From contig PERL01000011.1 of NCBI GenBank assembly GCA_002928735.1, positions 42,696 to 106,695 on the forward strand: a stretch of 64,000 nucleotides of DNA. The letters are read 5' to 3'. Below, one piece after another: positions 15,940-24,669 of this stretch (position 1 is its first letter; each line of letters opens with the position of its first letter). The translations under genes were made by a program, and so were the position numbers. This DNA comes from Hyphomicrobium sp. (GTDB lineage: Bacteria; Pseudomonadota; Alphaproteobacteria; Rhizobiales; Hyphomicrobiaceae). Under the pieces are notes generated by a model. That model made no database searches, was not told the DNA's origin, and saw nothing but the letters and a program-made list of their open reading frames with translations.

Positions 15940-18165
15940 ATGACCACCGACAGCCAAAAGGTGGATACGGCGGGGAGCGTCCAGCACGTCGAGACTGGGG
16001 CCGGCACAGGAACCCAATCCGCGTTCAACGGCGCTGACGCGAACTGGCAATTTTTCGAAGCAAGCCCGGATGGCGTAAAGATTCTGGATTGCGACGGCCG
16101 TCTCATCTTTGTCAATCACAACGGACTGAAGGCTCTCGAAGCGGACTTTGAGACCATCGGAAGCCGTCGCTGGATCGAACTCTGGCCCGACGCCAGCCGT
16201 GCCGAAGTCGAAGCGGCCTTCAACGAAGCCCGCGCCGGCACGCCCTCGCGCTTCACCGCGTTGCGCCCGACATTGAAGGGAACGCCACGCTGGTGGGATG
16301 TCGTAATATCCCCCATCAAGGACCGCGACGGCAAGGTGATCAGCCTGATGTCGATCTCGCGCGATGTGACGCCGAGCTTGCAGCTGGCCGACACCTTGAA
16401 GCGCAGCGAACAGCAATTCCAGGCGCTTGCCAATAACATTGCCCAGTTGGCCTGGATGGCCGATCCGGACGGTAATCTGTTCTGGCTCAATCAGCGCTGG
16501 CTCGATTACACCGGTAGCACGCTGGAAACCTCTCTCGGCGACGGCTGGCGCGTCTTCCATCACCCCGAACATGTTGCGCGCGTCGTCGACAAATGGCGCC
16601 GCTGCACGGCTGAGGGACGCATCTGGGAGGATCTCTTTCCCCTCCGCGGCGCCGAAGGCCGCTACCGCTGGTTTCTATCCCGCGCAATGCCGGTGCGCGA
16701 CGCCGATGGCGAGATCGCCTTCTGGTGCGGCACCAACACCGACGTCACCGACGCGCGCCGCCAGAGCCAGCGGCTGCGCAAACTCGCTCGCATTATTGAG
16801 TTGTCGCACGAGGCCATGCTGGTGCGCGAACGAGGTGGCCGAATCTTGATGTGGAACCGGGGTTGTGAGGAGCTGTTCGGCTTCTCGCGCGCCGAGGCCA
16901 TGACGAAATCGTCGTTCGAACTTCTCAAGCCGCGCAATCTCCAAGACCCCGAGGCCTTCGATGCGGCGATTGGCAAAAATGGGTCGTGGAGCGGCGAGGT
17001 TCACTATGCCGCCAAGGATGGTCTCGACGTTTGGGTCGACAGCCGCCAGGAACTGATCAATATCGGCGAAAAGGACCTGATCCTGGAAACAAACCGCGAC
17101 ATCACCGAGCGCCGCCAAGCCGATCAGGTTCGCGCACTCCTCGTCGCCGAACTCAATCACCGTGTCAAAAACACTTTGGCCGTCGTGCAGTCGATCGCCG
17201 CGCAGACCGCCCGCTCCAACAGCGACCCTAAAAAGTTCGTCGCGCGCTTCAACGCCCGCCTTCAGTCGCTAGCCGCCGCGCACAACATTTTGAGCGACGT
17301 GACATGGTCCGGCGCACCGATCGGCGATCTGATCAAGTCCCAGATTTCCGTCATGGGCGGCGAAGCCGATCGAATTGACCCGCGCGGACCGCCCGTCGAT
17401 TTGCCGCCACAGACCGCGCAACAGCTGGCGCTTATCCTCCATGAACTCACCTCCAATGCCCTAGAGCATGGAGCACTTTCCGAACCCGGCGGCAAAATCG
17501 AGATCGAGTGGACGCCAAAGGACGGCTCGCCCCCCATGGTCGAACTGACATGGCGCGAAATCGGCGGGCCGGCGGTCAAGCCCCCCGTGGGGCGCGGTTT
17601 CGGCCTGACGCTGATCGAGCGCTCCCGCGCGCTCCCCAACATCAAAACCTCGATCGACTTCGAACCTGGGGGAGTTGTGGTGCACGTGCTCCTTCAAGCC
17701 CGCACGGCAGGCGAAGGCGATCTGTTCAATCCCGGCGAGCGCCTCTTGCGCCCGCGCATCCTCCAACCGCGCAGCCCACGCTCCGCAGAACGCCGCATCC
17801 TCATTATGGACGGCAGTCTCAAGCGTGCCTTGCTTCTGGAAGATATGCTCGAAATGGCAGGTTTCACTGTGGCCGGCCCCATCGCCACCGCCGATGCAGC
17901 CATCGCCGAGTTGAGCCAAACCCCCGCAGATGTGGTGGCCCTCGATGTCGACGAAATCGGCGATACCGAAATCACCCGGTTATTGATCGACGTCGCCAAG
18001 CGAGGCATTCCCTGCATCGCGATCGGCACCTCCGGACGTCTTGCCCAAATCAAAGCCGGCGCCTTCTCGGCTCTCGTTGCCAAGCCCATCGAACGCGAAT
18101 CGTTCCTGCGCGCCGTGAGCGCCAGCCTCAACGACGACCTAGAGGACGACGACGACCTGATTTAA
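15940..18165 (+). CDS. Multi-PAS HWE-family hybrid histidine kinase (PhyK-like)
   Basis: 741 residues from ATG 15940 (GGAAGGAAG upstream). No membrane segment. Three PAS/PAC modules (about 25-140, 150-270, 275-400), then an HWE kinase core with His in ELNHRVKNTLAVVQS (about 417) and the HATPase box ELTSNALEHGALS. The C-terminal ~120 residues form a receiver-like domain keeping an Asp in VALDVDEIG and Lys in VAKPIE, but the usual acidic pair is reduced to one Asp (LIMDGS). The HWE core and the position beside phyR make it the likely PhyR kinase, as in the PhyK systems; phosphorylation of PhyR by this protein is inference. Confidence 0.9.
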   Translation: MTTDSQKVDTAGSVQHVETGAGTGTQSAFNGADANWQFFEASPDGVKILDCDGRLIFVNHNGLKALEADFETIGSRRWIELWPDASRAEVEAAFNEARAGTPSRFTALRPTLKGTPRWWDVVISPIKDRDGKVISLMSISRDVTPSLQLADTLKRSEQQFQALANNIAQLAWMADPDGNLFWLNQRWLDYTGSTLETSLGDGWRVFHHPEHVARVVDKWRRCTAEGRIWEDLFPLRGAEGRYRWFLSRAMPVRDADGEIAFWCGTNTDVTDARRQSQRLRKLARIIELSHEAMLVRERGGRILMWNRGCEELFGFSRAEAMTKSSFELLKPRNLQDPEAFDAAIGKNGSWSGEVHYAAKDGLDVWVDSRQELINIGEKDLILETNRDITERRQADQVRALLVAELNHRVKNTLAVVQSIAAQTARSNSDPKKFVARFNARLQSLAAAHNILSDVTWSGAPIGDLIKSQISVMGGEADRIDPRGPPVDLPPQTAQQLALILHELTSNALEHGALSEPGGKIEIEWTPKDGSPPMVELTWREIGGPAVKPPVGRGFGLTLIERSRALPNIKTSIDFEPGGVVVHVLLQARTAGEGDLFNPGERLLRPRILQPRSPRSAERRILIMDGSLKRALLLEDMLEMAGFTVAGPIATADAAIAELSQTPADVVALDVDEIGDTEITRLLIDVAKRGIPCIAIGTSGRLAQIKAGAFSALVAKPIERESFLRAVSASLNDDLEDDDDLI

Positions 18166-18186
18166 AGGCCGGCCCTGCAAGCGCGC

Positions 18187-18211
18187 AAAAAAAGAGCCGC
18201 CTTGCGGCGGC
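18187..18211 (-). terminator. Terminator of the small secreted protein gene
   Basis: Minus-strand GCCGCC/GGCGGC stem (18206-18211 with 18196-18201), loop of four, then seven T's (18193-18187). It lies between the convergent kinase and secreted-protein genes. Confidence 0.75.
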
Positions 18212-18238
18212 CCTTGACACAGAGAAAGCGCGGTCGAA

Positions 18239-18511
18239 CTAGTTGCGCAGCTTCTGCTCGTACCAGAAGTCGACCGTCTTCTGGCGCAGCTTGTCCTTGC
18301 AGTCGCCTTCACAGTCGACCCAGGTGCCGCCCGGAAGGCGAACCTGCTGGCCGAGGCGCGTATCGCGAACCGAACCGGCCTTGCATTTGCCGCCGTTCAG
18401 CTTGCTGCACGCTGTGGTCTGTCCCATGCGGCCCTCAACGGCCTGAGCGGGAATGGCGAAGGCGAAGGCCGCGGCTGCGGCGAGCCCGATGGCAGTAATG
18501 ACCTTGGTCAT
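18239..18511 (-). CDS. Small secreted four-cysteine protein (paralogue of 1925-2200)
   Basis: 90 residues from ATG 18511. Signal peptide with Ala-rich core ending PAQA, then a mature domain of ~65 residues with four cysteines (ACSK, KCKAG, WVDCEGDC). The C-terminal block RLPGGTWVDC...KTVDFWYEQ matches the protein at 1925-2200 almost residue for residue, so the pair arose by duplication. No family known to me. The conserved Cys pairs and Trp-Tyr cluster suggest a small folded periplasmic protein. Terminator downstream at 18187. Confidence 0.75.
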   Translation of the reverse strand: MTKVITAIGLAAAAAFAFAIPAQAVEGRMGQTTACSKLNGGKCKAGSVRDTRLGQQVRLPGGTWVDCEGDCKDKLRQKTVDFWYEQKLRN

Positions 18512-18871
18512 GACATTTAATCCCAACGTTGGATCGTCGTTTTGCAAACGCGGCAGTGTCTAACCACCGATGGTCCCGAACCGTTCGGGTCATGATGGGC
18601 AGTTTGGGAGTCCCCCTGTCATGATCAATCCCAACCCATGAGAAAGGCTCGGCTAATCGGAAAAACCGATCATGCTTCCGCGGTCAGCGCGAGGCACATC
18701 GGCCCGTTTTGCACAGGGTTAAAATCGGCCGGCCCCGCTGTCATCTAGCCGACATGCGGCTTTGCTAAAGGCAAGCATTGCTTATCGAAAATGGTGCCAA
18801 GGTCTGAAATCCTTTGCGTGCTAAAGCATGCGATCAGAGCCATGTTCGATCGTGAAAGGCGGTAGGCTGTG
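18512..18871. other. Intergenic region
   Basis: About 360 bases between divergent genes. Apart from the needed promoters I see no RNA gene, repeat, EcfG box or credible small frame. Confidence 0.4.
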
Positions 18872-19303
18872 ATGATGATGCGCAATGGAATGATCAAGAT
18901 TTTCTTGGTCGCCTTGAGCGGTTTGTCCGCCGCCCCGGTGACGGCTTCCGAGCTACAACGCATCCGCGCGACGGAAAACGCGTCTGTCTTCATTGACCGC
19001 ACGACGCTGACCCGCACCGGCGACGTCGCCACCGTTTGGTCGCTCTGGGATCATTCCTCCGACCAACTCAATATGTTCGAGGAGCCCTATCGCTCAGCGC
19101 GCCTGCACAGCGCCTACAATTGCAAGGAACGAACAGTTCGCTTGATCGAAATTGCCGAATATCAAGGCTCATTTGGACGCGGTAATCTTGTGCGGAATTA
19201 CCCGGCCGGCGACAGCGAACCCCGGTCAATTCCACCCGGCACGGTCGGTGAGGACATCTTCAAGCAAGTGTGCCCCACACCGCATCGCGCCAACGAGTTC
19301 TAA
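18872..19303 (+). CDS. Exported protein resembling surface-adhesin E domain proteins
   Basis: 143 residues; GGTAGG precedes a run of three ATG codons, of which the first (18872) is used here. Signal peptide (FLVALSGLSAAPVTA), then a ~115-residue domain with the Adhesin_E-like layout: VFIDRTTLTRTGDVATVWSLWD, a central SAYNCKERTVRLIE with one Cys, GSFGRGNLVRNYP, and a final PPGTVGEDIFKQVCP with the second Cys. This fold is common in small proteobacterial periplasmic proteins of unknown role. Confidence 0.68.
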   Translation: MMMRNGMIKIFLVALSGLSAAPVTASELQRIRATENASVFIDRTTLTRTGDVATVWSLWDHSSDQLNMFEEPYRSARLHSAYNCKERTVRLIEIAEYQGSFGRGNLVRNYPAGDSEPRSIPPGTVGEDIFKQVCPTPHRANEF

Positions 19304-19322
19304 TGTGGACGTGAGAGATCCC

Positions 19323-19568
19323 ATGGGCAGCAAAGAGCCGCCGAAATCCCGGCAGTACGACGAGTGCCACTATCTGGCCCGCTCACTGGCGGTGTCCCTC
19401 CAGGATCTGGACGCTGAACAGCGCCGCGATATCCTGAAGTTCCTGACTGAGGAACTGCAGCGGTTATCGTCGCAGGATGCAGAAGACGGCGACGACGCGC
19501 CCGGTCCGGATATGTCTGATCGCCCGTCGCCTACCCCAGAACAGGCCGGCCGCGGCGCTGGCGCCTGA
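19323..19568 (+). CDS. Small hypothetical protein
   Basis: 81 residues from ATG 19323. Hydrophilic, with one predicted helix pair (ECHYLARSLAVSLQDLDAEQRRDILKFLTEELQRLSS) and a disordered Asp/Pro-rich tail. No recognised domain and only a weak ribosome element (GAGA). It lies 20 bases after the Adhesin_E-like gene and may be cotranscribed. Function unknown. Confidence 0.5.
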   Translation: MGSKEPPKSRQYDECHYLARSLAVSLQDLDAEQRRDILKFLTEELQRLSSQDAEDGDDAPGPDMSDRPSPTPEQAGRGAGA

Positions 19569-19648
19569 GCCAGCCGGAAAGGCGTGCAATCGCCACACGG
19601 CTGGTCTAGACACCTCCGGTTCGAAATCGAGATGGACCGGAGAAACCC

Positions 19649-20107
19649 ATGCGTGGCAAGCCCCTCAAGCTCGTTCGTCTAAGTCTGGCAAGCCTGGCGC
19701 TTACGGCCGGGGCAGCCTGCCTGCCGTTCACGGGCACGGCCATAGCTCAGGAGACAACAGTGACGACACCGAGTGGACTGAAGATCGAAGATACGAAGGT
19801 CGGCGACGGCGCGAGCCCAGCGACTGGCCAAACGTGCATCATGCATTACACCGGCTGGCTCTATCAGAACGGCCAGAAGGGCAGCAAATTCGACAGCTCC
19901 GTCGACCGCGGCGAGCCCTTTGAATTCCCGATCGGCACCGGCCGCGTCATCAAGGGCTGGGACGAAGGCGTCGCCTCCATGAAGGTCGGCGGCAAACGCA
20001 CGCTCATCATTCCGCCTGAACTGGGCTACGGCGCCCGCGGCGCCGGTGGCGTCATCCCGCCGAACGCCACACTCATCTTCGACGTCGAATTGCTCGGCAT
20101 CCGCTGA
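19649..20107 (+). CDS. FKBP-type peptidyl-prolyl cis-trans isomerase, exported
   Basis: 152 residues with a signal peptide (ending TAIAQ) and one FKBP domain (about 40-150): [52 protein letters not shown] and the closing [16 protein letters not shown], all with the conserved drug-binding aromatic and Asp residues. It should speed proline isomerisation in folding periplasmic proteins. Strong terminator immediately downstream, shared with ctrA. Confidence 0.95.
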   Translation: MRGKPLKLVRLSLASLALTAGAACLPFTGTAIAQETTVTTPSGLKIEDTKVGDGASPATGQTCIMHYTGWLYQNGQKGSKFDSSVDRGEPFEFPIGTGRVIKGWDEGVASMKVGGKRTLIIPPELGYGARGAGGVIPPNATLIFDVELLGIR

Positions 20108-20132
20108 CCCGGTTCATCATTCCCAAAAAGAG

Positions 20133-20162
20133 AAAGGGGTCCGAAGCAATTCGGACCCCTTT
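20133..20162. terminator. Bidirectional terminator between FKBP gene and ctrA
   Basis: GGGGTCCGAA, loop GCAA, TTCGGACCCC: perfect 10-bp stem flanked by AAA and TTT. Confidence 0.9.
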
Positions 20163-20199
20163 GTCGTAATCAGGGACAGACGGTGAAAAGAGGTGTGGA

Positions 20200-20901
20200 T
20201 TAGGCCGCGACCGTGCCTTCGTCGCCCGGATCGCGCAGCACGTAGCCGCGGCCCCAGACGGTCTCGATGTAGCCGTTCGGTGCGCCGGTCACTTCCTTCA
20301 GCTTCTTGCGCAGCTTGCAAATGAAGACGTCGATGATCTTCAATTCCGGCTCGTCCATACCGCCGTAGAGGTGGTTGAGGAACATTTCTTTGGTGAGCGT
20401 GGTGCCCTTGCGCAACGAGAGCAGCTCCAGCATCTGGTATTCCTTGCCGGTCAGATGCACGCGCTGGCCGTTCACTTCGACGGTCTTGGTGTCGAGGTTG
20501 ACCTTCAGGTCGCCGGTTTCGATGACCGACTGGGCATGGCCCTTCGAGCGGCGAACAATGGCGTGGATGCGGGCGACGAGTTCGTCCTTATGGAAAGGCT
20601 TCGTCATATAGTCGTCGGCGCCAAAGCCCAGGCCCTTCACCTTATCTTCGATCTGGGCGAGGCCAGACAGGATCAGGATCGGCGTGGAAACCTTGCTCAC
20701 GCGGAGCGTCTTCAGAACCTCGTAACCGCTCATATCGGGCAGGTTCAGGTCCAGAAGGATAATGTCGTAGTCATAGAGCTTGCCGAGGTCCACGCCCTCT
20801 TCGCCAAGATCCGTCGTGTAGACGTTGAAGCCTTCGGACTGCAGCATCAATTCGATGCTTTGAGCCGTTGCGCTATCGTCCTCAATCAGAAGGACTCGCA
20901 T
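20200..20901 (-). CDS. ctrA: Cell-cycle master response regulator CtrA
   Basis: 233 residues, OmpR-family. Receiver (1-120) with LLIEDDSA, phospho-acceptor Asp51 in [19 protein letters not shown] and [11 protein letters not shown]-terminal winged helix (about 128-225: [60 protein letters not shown]). Near-identical to CtrA across the class. It binds TTAA-N7-TTAA boxes to control division, motility and replication. The protein ends in Ala-Ala (TVAA), the ClpXP-type degron of CtrA. Divergent from a FliJ-like gene across a long regulatory region. Confidence 0.97.
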   Translation of the reverse strand: MRVLLIEDDSATAQSIELMLQSEGFNVYTTDLGEEGVDLGKLYDYDIILLDLNLPDMSGYEVLKTLRVSKVSTPILILSGLAQIEDKVKGLGFGADDYMTKPFHKDELVARIHAIVRRSKGHAQSVIETGDLKVNLDTKTVEVNGQRVHLTGKEYQMLELLSLRKGTTLTKEMFLNHLYGGMDEPELKIIDVFICKLRKKLKEVTGAPNGYIETVWGRGYVLRDPGDEGTVAA

Positions 20902-21581
20902 GTCTTTCGTTCCTCTCTTCCCTGTCCCGTCGCCAGGTCGTCTGCCCAGATGCTGAAGAGAACGCCAGCGTCACCCGCGAAATTCGCCGGGAGCGCTAAT
21001 CCCTTTTAAAGAATTTACCCACCAGAAGTTAACAAACCCTAATTTTGTCTTTCACTCTTTGACGAAACGCGGCCAGCACCGCCAAAGCCGTAACCATGGG
21101 CAACACAACAGGGGTCGTCCGGTGGAGCCGGAACGCGCCGAAAACGACTATGGAAGTGATGACCCCGCCGCCGTGACCCGTATGCCGGAGCCCCGCCTTC
21201 GCCGCTGAAAATGGACCGACTCCGACCCTGCCCGGCCGCTGATCCAAATGTGGCGATTCTTAGGCCCCAAAGCACAAATGCACACGAATCTACAGGTATC
21301 ATTATTCGCGGGCAGACCACAGGGCGCAGACGAATCTTTTTTGGGACGCCAGATAAAACTTTAGCAAAGCTTTGCATCCCGTTGCTTTACCGCAACTTAA
21401 TTGGCATATGCTACCTAGATCAAGTAAGGTTGACAGGCTCAACACGCAATCCTGTTTGCCCGGCGAAGTGCTTTGAGAGGTCGCCATTGGCGATGAACCA
21501 CGTTCCGCGATTGGCACGGAATTTGAAAGACGCGACGTGAACAGGGACGACAGTGTTCGAACGAGTATGGGGTATCGAGCC
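20902..21581. promoter_or_regulatory. ctrA-fliJ divergent regulatory region
   Basis: About 680 bases without a credible gene, AT-richer than its surroundings near ctrA. A half-matching CtrA box (TTAA, seven bases, TAAT) lies at 21029-21043, and three GANTC methylation sites lie at 21255-21336. ctrA promoters with CtrA boxes and CcrM sites are known in Caulobacter; here the roles are inferred. Confidence 0.5.
21255..21336. promoter_or_regulatory. Cluster of three GANTC (CcrM) methylation sites
   Basis: GATTC 21255-21259, GAATC 21286-21290 and GAATC 21332-21336, within 82 bases between ctrA and fliJ. A GANTC site is expected about once per 256 bases, so the grouping is dense. Confidence 0.45.
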
Positions 21582-21971
21582 ATGAAGCCACGCGAGACTG
21601 CGCTTCGCCTGAAGCGCTTCGAGGCCGATGAAAAGGCCCGCAAAGTCGCGGACATCGAACTGATGATCCGGGAGTTTGAAAACATCGCTTCCGATCTCGA
21701 TCGCCAGATCCAGGCCGAGGAAGACCGGACCGGTATCAAGGATCCGGCACATTTTTCCTATTCCACGTTCGCCAAGTCGGCGAGCGCGCGCCGCGACAAC
21801 CTTCGCTCCTCGGCTGATGAATTGAAGGGCAAGCTCGACGCCGCCATCAAGGAGCGCGACGAGGCAGCCGAACAGCTGACCCGCGCCGCGACCGCCGAGC
21901 CGCGCGAAACGGAACGGACCACCTCCGGCCGCCGCCGGAGCGAACGTTCCACCGGGGCGGCCCTTCGCTAA
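21582..21971 (+). CDS. FliJ-like flagellar export chaperone homologue
   Basis: 129 residues from ATG 21582, where homologues begin (MKPRETALRLKRFEADEKARKVA). Long coiled-coil helices (about 5-60 and 70-115) with a loop FSYSTFAKSASARRDNL, and a basic, disordered C-terminus. In Rhizobiales a FliJ-type gene sits beside ctrA; FliJ guides flagellar substrates to the export gate. The position and helix pattern support the call. No other flagellar genes are in the window. Confidence 0.7.
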   Translation: MKPRETALRLKRFEADEKARKVADIELMIREFENIASDLDRQIQAEEDRTGIKDPAHFSYSTFAKSASARRDNLRSSADELKGKLDAAIKERDEAAEQLTRAATAEPRETERTTSGRRRSERSTGAALR

Positions 21972-22184
21972 TCCCGCAAGTTTCTGATGACGAATGACAC
22001 GGGCCGGATCGCTTCCGGCCCGTTTTGCGTCGTTCCAGTCGCCGCAGGCGGGTTGTGCCGCTCCACCGCCCATGCGAAGCGTCCGCAAAAGGCCGGATTC
22101 GCCGCTTATCCGGGTCCCGTGTTCCGGCCCAGAATCGGGTGTAGTGATTGCGTATGGGATGATTTTCAGTCAGGCCACGTCAGT

Positions 22185-22787
22185 ATGGGCTTCTTGCGCG
22201 ACATCGCTGGAACACTTGGGGTCGCCGCCGCCGTGGCCCTGGCCGGCTGTTCCGGCTCGACCCCGAGCTTGACGAATGTGGCAGCCGTCCCCGATCTCGC
22301 CGCCGTGACGCCCAAGCTGGCGCCCGCCGATGCCCCGCGCCCTGTCGGCGCCCCGACCGAAATCTACACCCGCATTGCGCGCGGCATCCTGACCTGCTGG
22401 TTTGGCCCCGGCGGCCCGATGAAGCCGACATACATCTATCATGCCGACGCCGAGCCGCCCTCCAAGGGCGGCGCCTCCGTCATAAGCATTCACTTGCGCG
22501 ACCGCGAAGCCACCGACCCGCGCTCGATCCGTGCCTGGAAGCTGGCGGTCGTGCCCGCGCCCGAAGGCACCACGGTCGACATCGAGAATTTCAAATTGCC
22601 GCCCGAAATCGCAGAGCCGTTGACCCGCGATGCGCGCCGCTGGGCCGCCGGCGAGGAGGAGTGCAGTGACGGGCCATCGGCGGCCGCCGCGGCAAAATCC
22701 CAGGAACTGCCGGCCGCGCCGGCAGCAGTGGCCGTTAAGAAGCCCGCCGCAAAGCCTGCCAAACCGGCCGCTTCCGCTCCACGTTAA
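22185..22787 (+). CDS. Lipoprotein of unknown function
   Basis: 200 residues from ATG 22185. Lipobox AVALAGC gives acylation at Cys22, and Ser-Gly follow, so outer-membrane targeting is likely. Mature domain (about 45-155) contains EIYTRIARGILTCWFGPGGPMKPTYIYHADAEPPSKGG, ISIHLRDR and the Cys in GEEECSDG; the tail is Ala/Pro/Lys-rich. Homologous lipoproteins are found near ctrA/sciP in Hyphomicrobiales but have no assigned role. Convergent with sciP, separated by a terminator hairpin. Confidence 0.68.
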   Translation: MGFLRDIAGTLGVAAAVALAGCSGSTPSLTNVAAVPDLAAVTPKLAPADAPRPVGAPTEIYTRIARGILTCWFGPGGPMKPTYIYHADAEPPSKGGASVISIHLRDREATDPRSIRAWKLAVVPAPEGTTVDIENFKLPPEIAEPLTRDARRWAAGEEECSDGPSAAAAAKSQELPAAPAAVAVKKPAAKPAKPAASAPR

Positions 22788-22799
22788 GCCAAAACCAAT

Positions 22800-22833
22800 A
22801 CGCGCCGCCTCGGCAACCGAAGCGGCGCGTTAT
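22800..22833. terminator. Terminator hairpin between lipoprotein gene and sciP
   Basis: ACGCGCCGC pairs with GCGGCGCGT, with an inner TCGG/CCGA stem; flanked by AT bases on both sides. It can serve both convergent genes. Confidence 0.65.
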
Positions 22834-22857
22834 CCGCCCTGAACCGCACACCGGCGG

Positions 22858-23136
22858 TTAGCGGCGATAATCCTGAATTTTCGTGGCGCGCAGGCCCGGA
22901 AGCCCATGCTGGTCAATCGACCGCTGCCAGGACAAAAATTCGTCCACGGTCAGTTTGTAGCGGTCGCAGGCCTCTTCGATGCTGAGCAGGCCCCCGCGAA
23001 CAGCCGCGACGACCTCCGCCTTGCGGCGGATGACCCAACGTTTGGTGTCTTTGGGCGGCAGATCCGCAACCGTCAACGGCGACCCATCGGGCCCGATGAC
23101 GTAACGCGAACGCCCTCTCATTTGATGTTCGGTCAT
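22858..23136 (-). CDS. sciP: CtrA inhibitory protein SciP (DUF1153)
   Basis: 92 residues from ATG 23136 (MTEHQM), matching the length of Caulobacter SciP. Contains the DUF1153 signature YVIGPDGSPLTVADLPP, RRKAEVVAAVRGGLLSIEEAC and TVDEFLSWQRSIDQHGLPGLRAT, a trihelical helix-turn-helix. SciP binds CtrA and/or DNA and blocks CtrA-driven transcription in swarmer cells. A CtrA-like box lies ~50 bases upstream of its start, in line with CtrA control of sciP in Caulobacter. Confidence 0.95.
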   Translation of the reverse strand: MTEHQMRGRSRYVIGPDGSPLTVADLPPKDTKRWVIRRKAEVVAAVRGGLLSIEEACDRYKLTVDEFLSWQRSIDQHGLPGLRATKIQDYRR

Positions 23137-23187
23137 GATACTCGGTACACCTTGATGACCACGCAAAAACACCCTAGCAAGCCGGTC

Positions 23188-23202
23188 TTAAATTCGACCT
23201 AA
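23188..23202. promoter_or_regulatory. CtrA-like binding box upstream of sciP
   Basis: TTAA (23188-23191), seven bases, CTAA (23199-23202); seven of eight conserved positions of TTAA-N7-TTAA match. It lies 52 bases before the sciP start codon. Confidence 0.55.
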
Positions 23203-23634
23203 CCTATTGAGTAAACATACCATAACGCGCTGTCTCGCCAATGGTGTGCGCGCGATTAAGGTTGATCCCGCAGCGGTACGTTCGTGCCGTTCTGAGCGCC
23301 CGATTAACTCCGCCTTGCCCGTTTTCCTAAGCCGAGCCCGGTCGAGGGCGCGCGAGCGTGAAAAAAATCATCAGCCAACCGCAAAAAAATGTCTCGCAGC
23401 GCGTTTTAGAACCGCGCTTGTCATCGAAGGCGGTGGAGCGGTAAACAAGGCGCTTGTACCACGTCTCTGCAACCGTCATGTTGCGATGCCGCAGAAATGA
23501 CGCTTCTGTGGATCATGATGGGCATGTGACGTCTGTTTCAGACCCAATGTTCGAGTTGGATGCGGGCAAGCCGCCAGCCGACAGGCAGAGGTTCTAAACG
23601 AACCGTTGTTAATTGCGAGAGAGCCCGAAAAGCC
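23203..23634. other. Intergenic region sciP-mnmA
   Basis: About 430 bases between divergent genes. Beyond promoters I see no RNA gene or convincing frame; a 97-codon frame at 23207-23500 has no ribosome site and odd composition. Confidence 0.4.
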
Positions 23635-24669
23635 GTGACCGCGCGCGCCGACAACCCGATCGATACCGCCGCTGCCGCCGCACGCGGCCGCGTGGTCGTG
23701 GCCATGTCGGGCGGTGTCGACAGTTCGCTGGTCGCCGCTCTTCTGAAGCGCCAGGGCTACGATGTGGTCGGAATTACGCTCCAGCTTTACGACCATGGCG
23801 AAGCGACCGCCCGCAAAGGCGCCTGCTGCGCCGGCCAGGACATTCAGGATGCCCGCCGTGTCGCCGACCTGATCGGCATTCCCCATTACGTGCTCGATTA
23901 CGAGCGCCGCTTCGCCGACAAGGTCATGTCGTCGTTCGCCGATAGCTACATGGCCGGCGAGACGCCCATTCCGTGTGTCACCTGCAACCAGGAGATCAAG
24001 TTCAAGGATCTTCTCGGCATGGCGCTGGAACTGGGCGCCGAAAAGCTGGCAACCGGTCATTACATTCGCCTCGAGCACACGGCCAATGGCCCGGTTCTGA
24101 GCCGCGCCCGCGATGCCGACCGTGACCAGAGCTATTTCCTTTTCGCCACGACGCGCGCGCAGCTCGAACGCATCATGTTCCCGCTCGGTGACGTGCCGAA
24201 AGCCGACGTGCGCGAACTCGCCCGCGAATTGGGCCTGCCCGTCGCCGACAAGTCCGACAGCCAGGACATCTGTTTCGTCCCCAAGGGCCGCTACACCGAT
24301 GTGATCGAGCGTCTGAAGCCCGGCGCGCTCAAGGAAGGCGATATCGTCCACATCGATGGCCGCCGCCTCGGCCGCCACGACGGCATCATCAATTACACCG
24401 TCGGCCAGCGCCGCGGCATCCGCATCCCTAGCCCCGAACCGCTCTTCGTCGTGCGCCTCGATGCAGCCAAGAACGAAGTCGTCGTCGGCCCGCGTCAGGC
24501 GCTGGAAACCGCAGCTCTCATTCTCAAGGGCGTGAATTGGCTGGGTGATGAGCCGTTGGAACAGGCTGCCGCCGCCGCGCGCGCGGTGCATGTTCGCGTG
24601 CGCTCCTCACAGCCGACACAACCTGCCATATTGACGTCAGCCGAAGATGGCTCGATCAAGGTGATATAG
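23635..24669 (+). CDS. mnmA: tRNA 2-thiouridylase MnmA, cut short by an in-frame TAG
   Basis: Thiolates uridine 34 of Glu, Lys and Gln tRNAs. PP-loop SGGVDSS (about 24-30), catalytic Cys in CCAGQD and second Cys in [13 protein letters not shown], the tRNA-binding [17 protein letters not shown] and the DSQDICF motif are intact. GTG 23635 is the likely start; ATG 23560 is possible. The frame ends at TAG 24667-24669 just after IKVI, where normal MnmA proteins continue with ~30 conserved residues (GQACVFY...GGG.I). Those residues are encoded in the same frame straight after the TAG (next entry). So the gene is either a sequencing error, a nonsense mutation, or read through. Confidence 0.88.
   Translation: MTARADNPIDTAAAAARGRVVVAMSGGVDSSLVAALLKRQGYDVVGITLQLYDHGEATARKGACCAGQDIQDARRVADLIGIPHYVLDYERRFADKVMSSFADSYMAGETPIPCVTCNQEIKFKDLLGMALELGAEKLATGHYIRLEHTANGPVLSRARDADRDQSYFLFATTRAQLERIMFPLGDVPKADVRELARELGLPVADKSDSQDICFVPKGRYTDVIERLKPGALKEGDIVHIDGRRLGRHDGIINYTVGQRRGIRIPSPEPLFVVRLDAAKNEVVVGPRQALETAALILKGVNWLGDEPLEQAAAAARAVHVRVRSSQPTQPAILTSAEDGSIKVI

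Noticed and set aside
20371..21009. 212-codon open frame opposite ctrA
   Set aside because: Shadow of the highly conserved ctrA gene; no ribosome site.
24667..24669. Genome-wide reassignment of TAG as a sense codon, suggested by mnmA
   Set aside because: Several genes in the window end in TAG (for example 25648, 27766, 14019), so TAG is a normal stop here.
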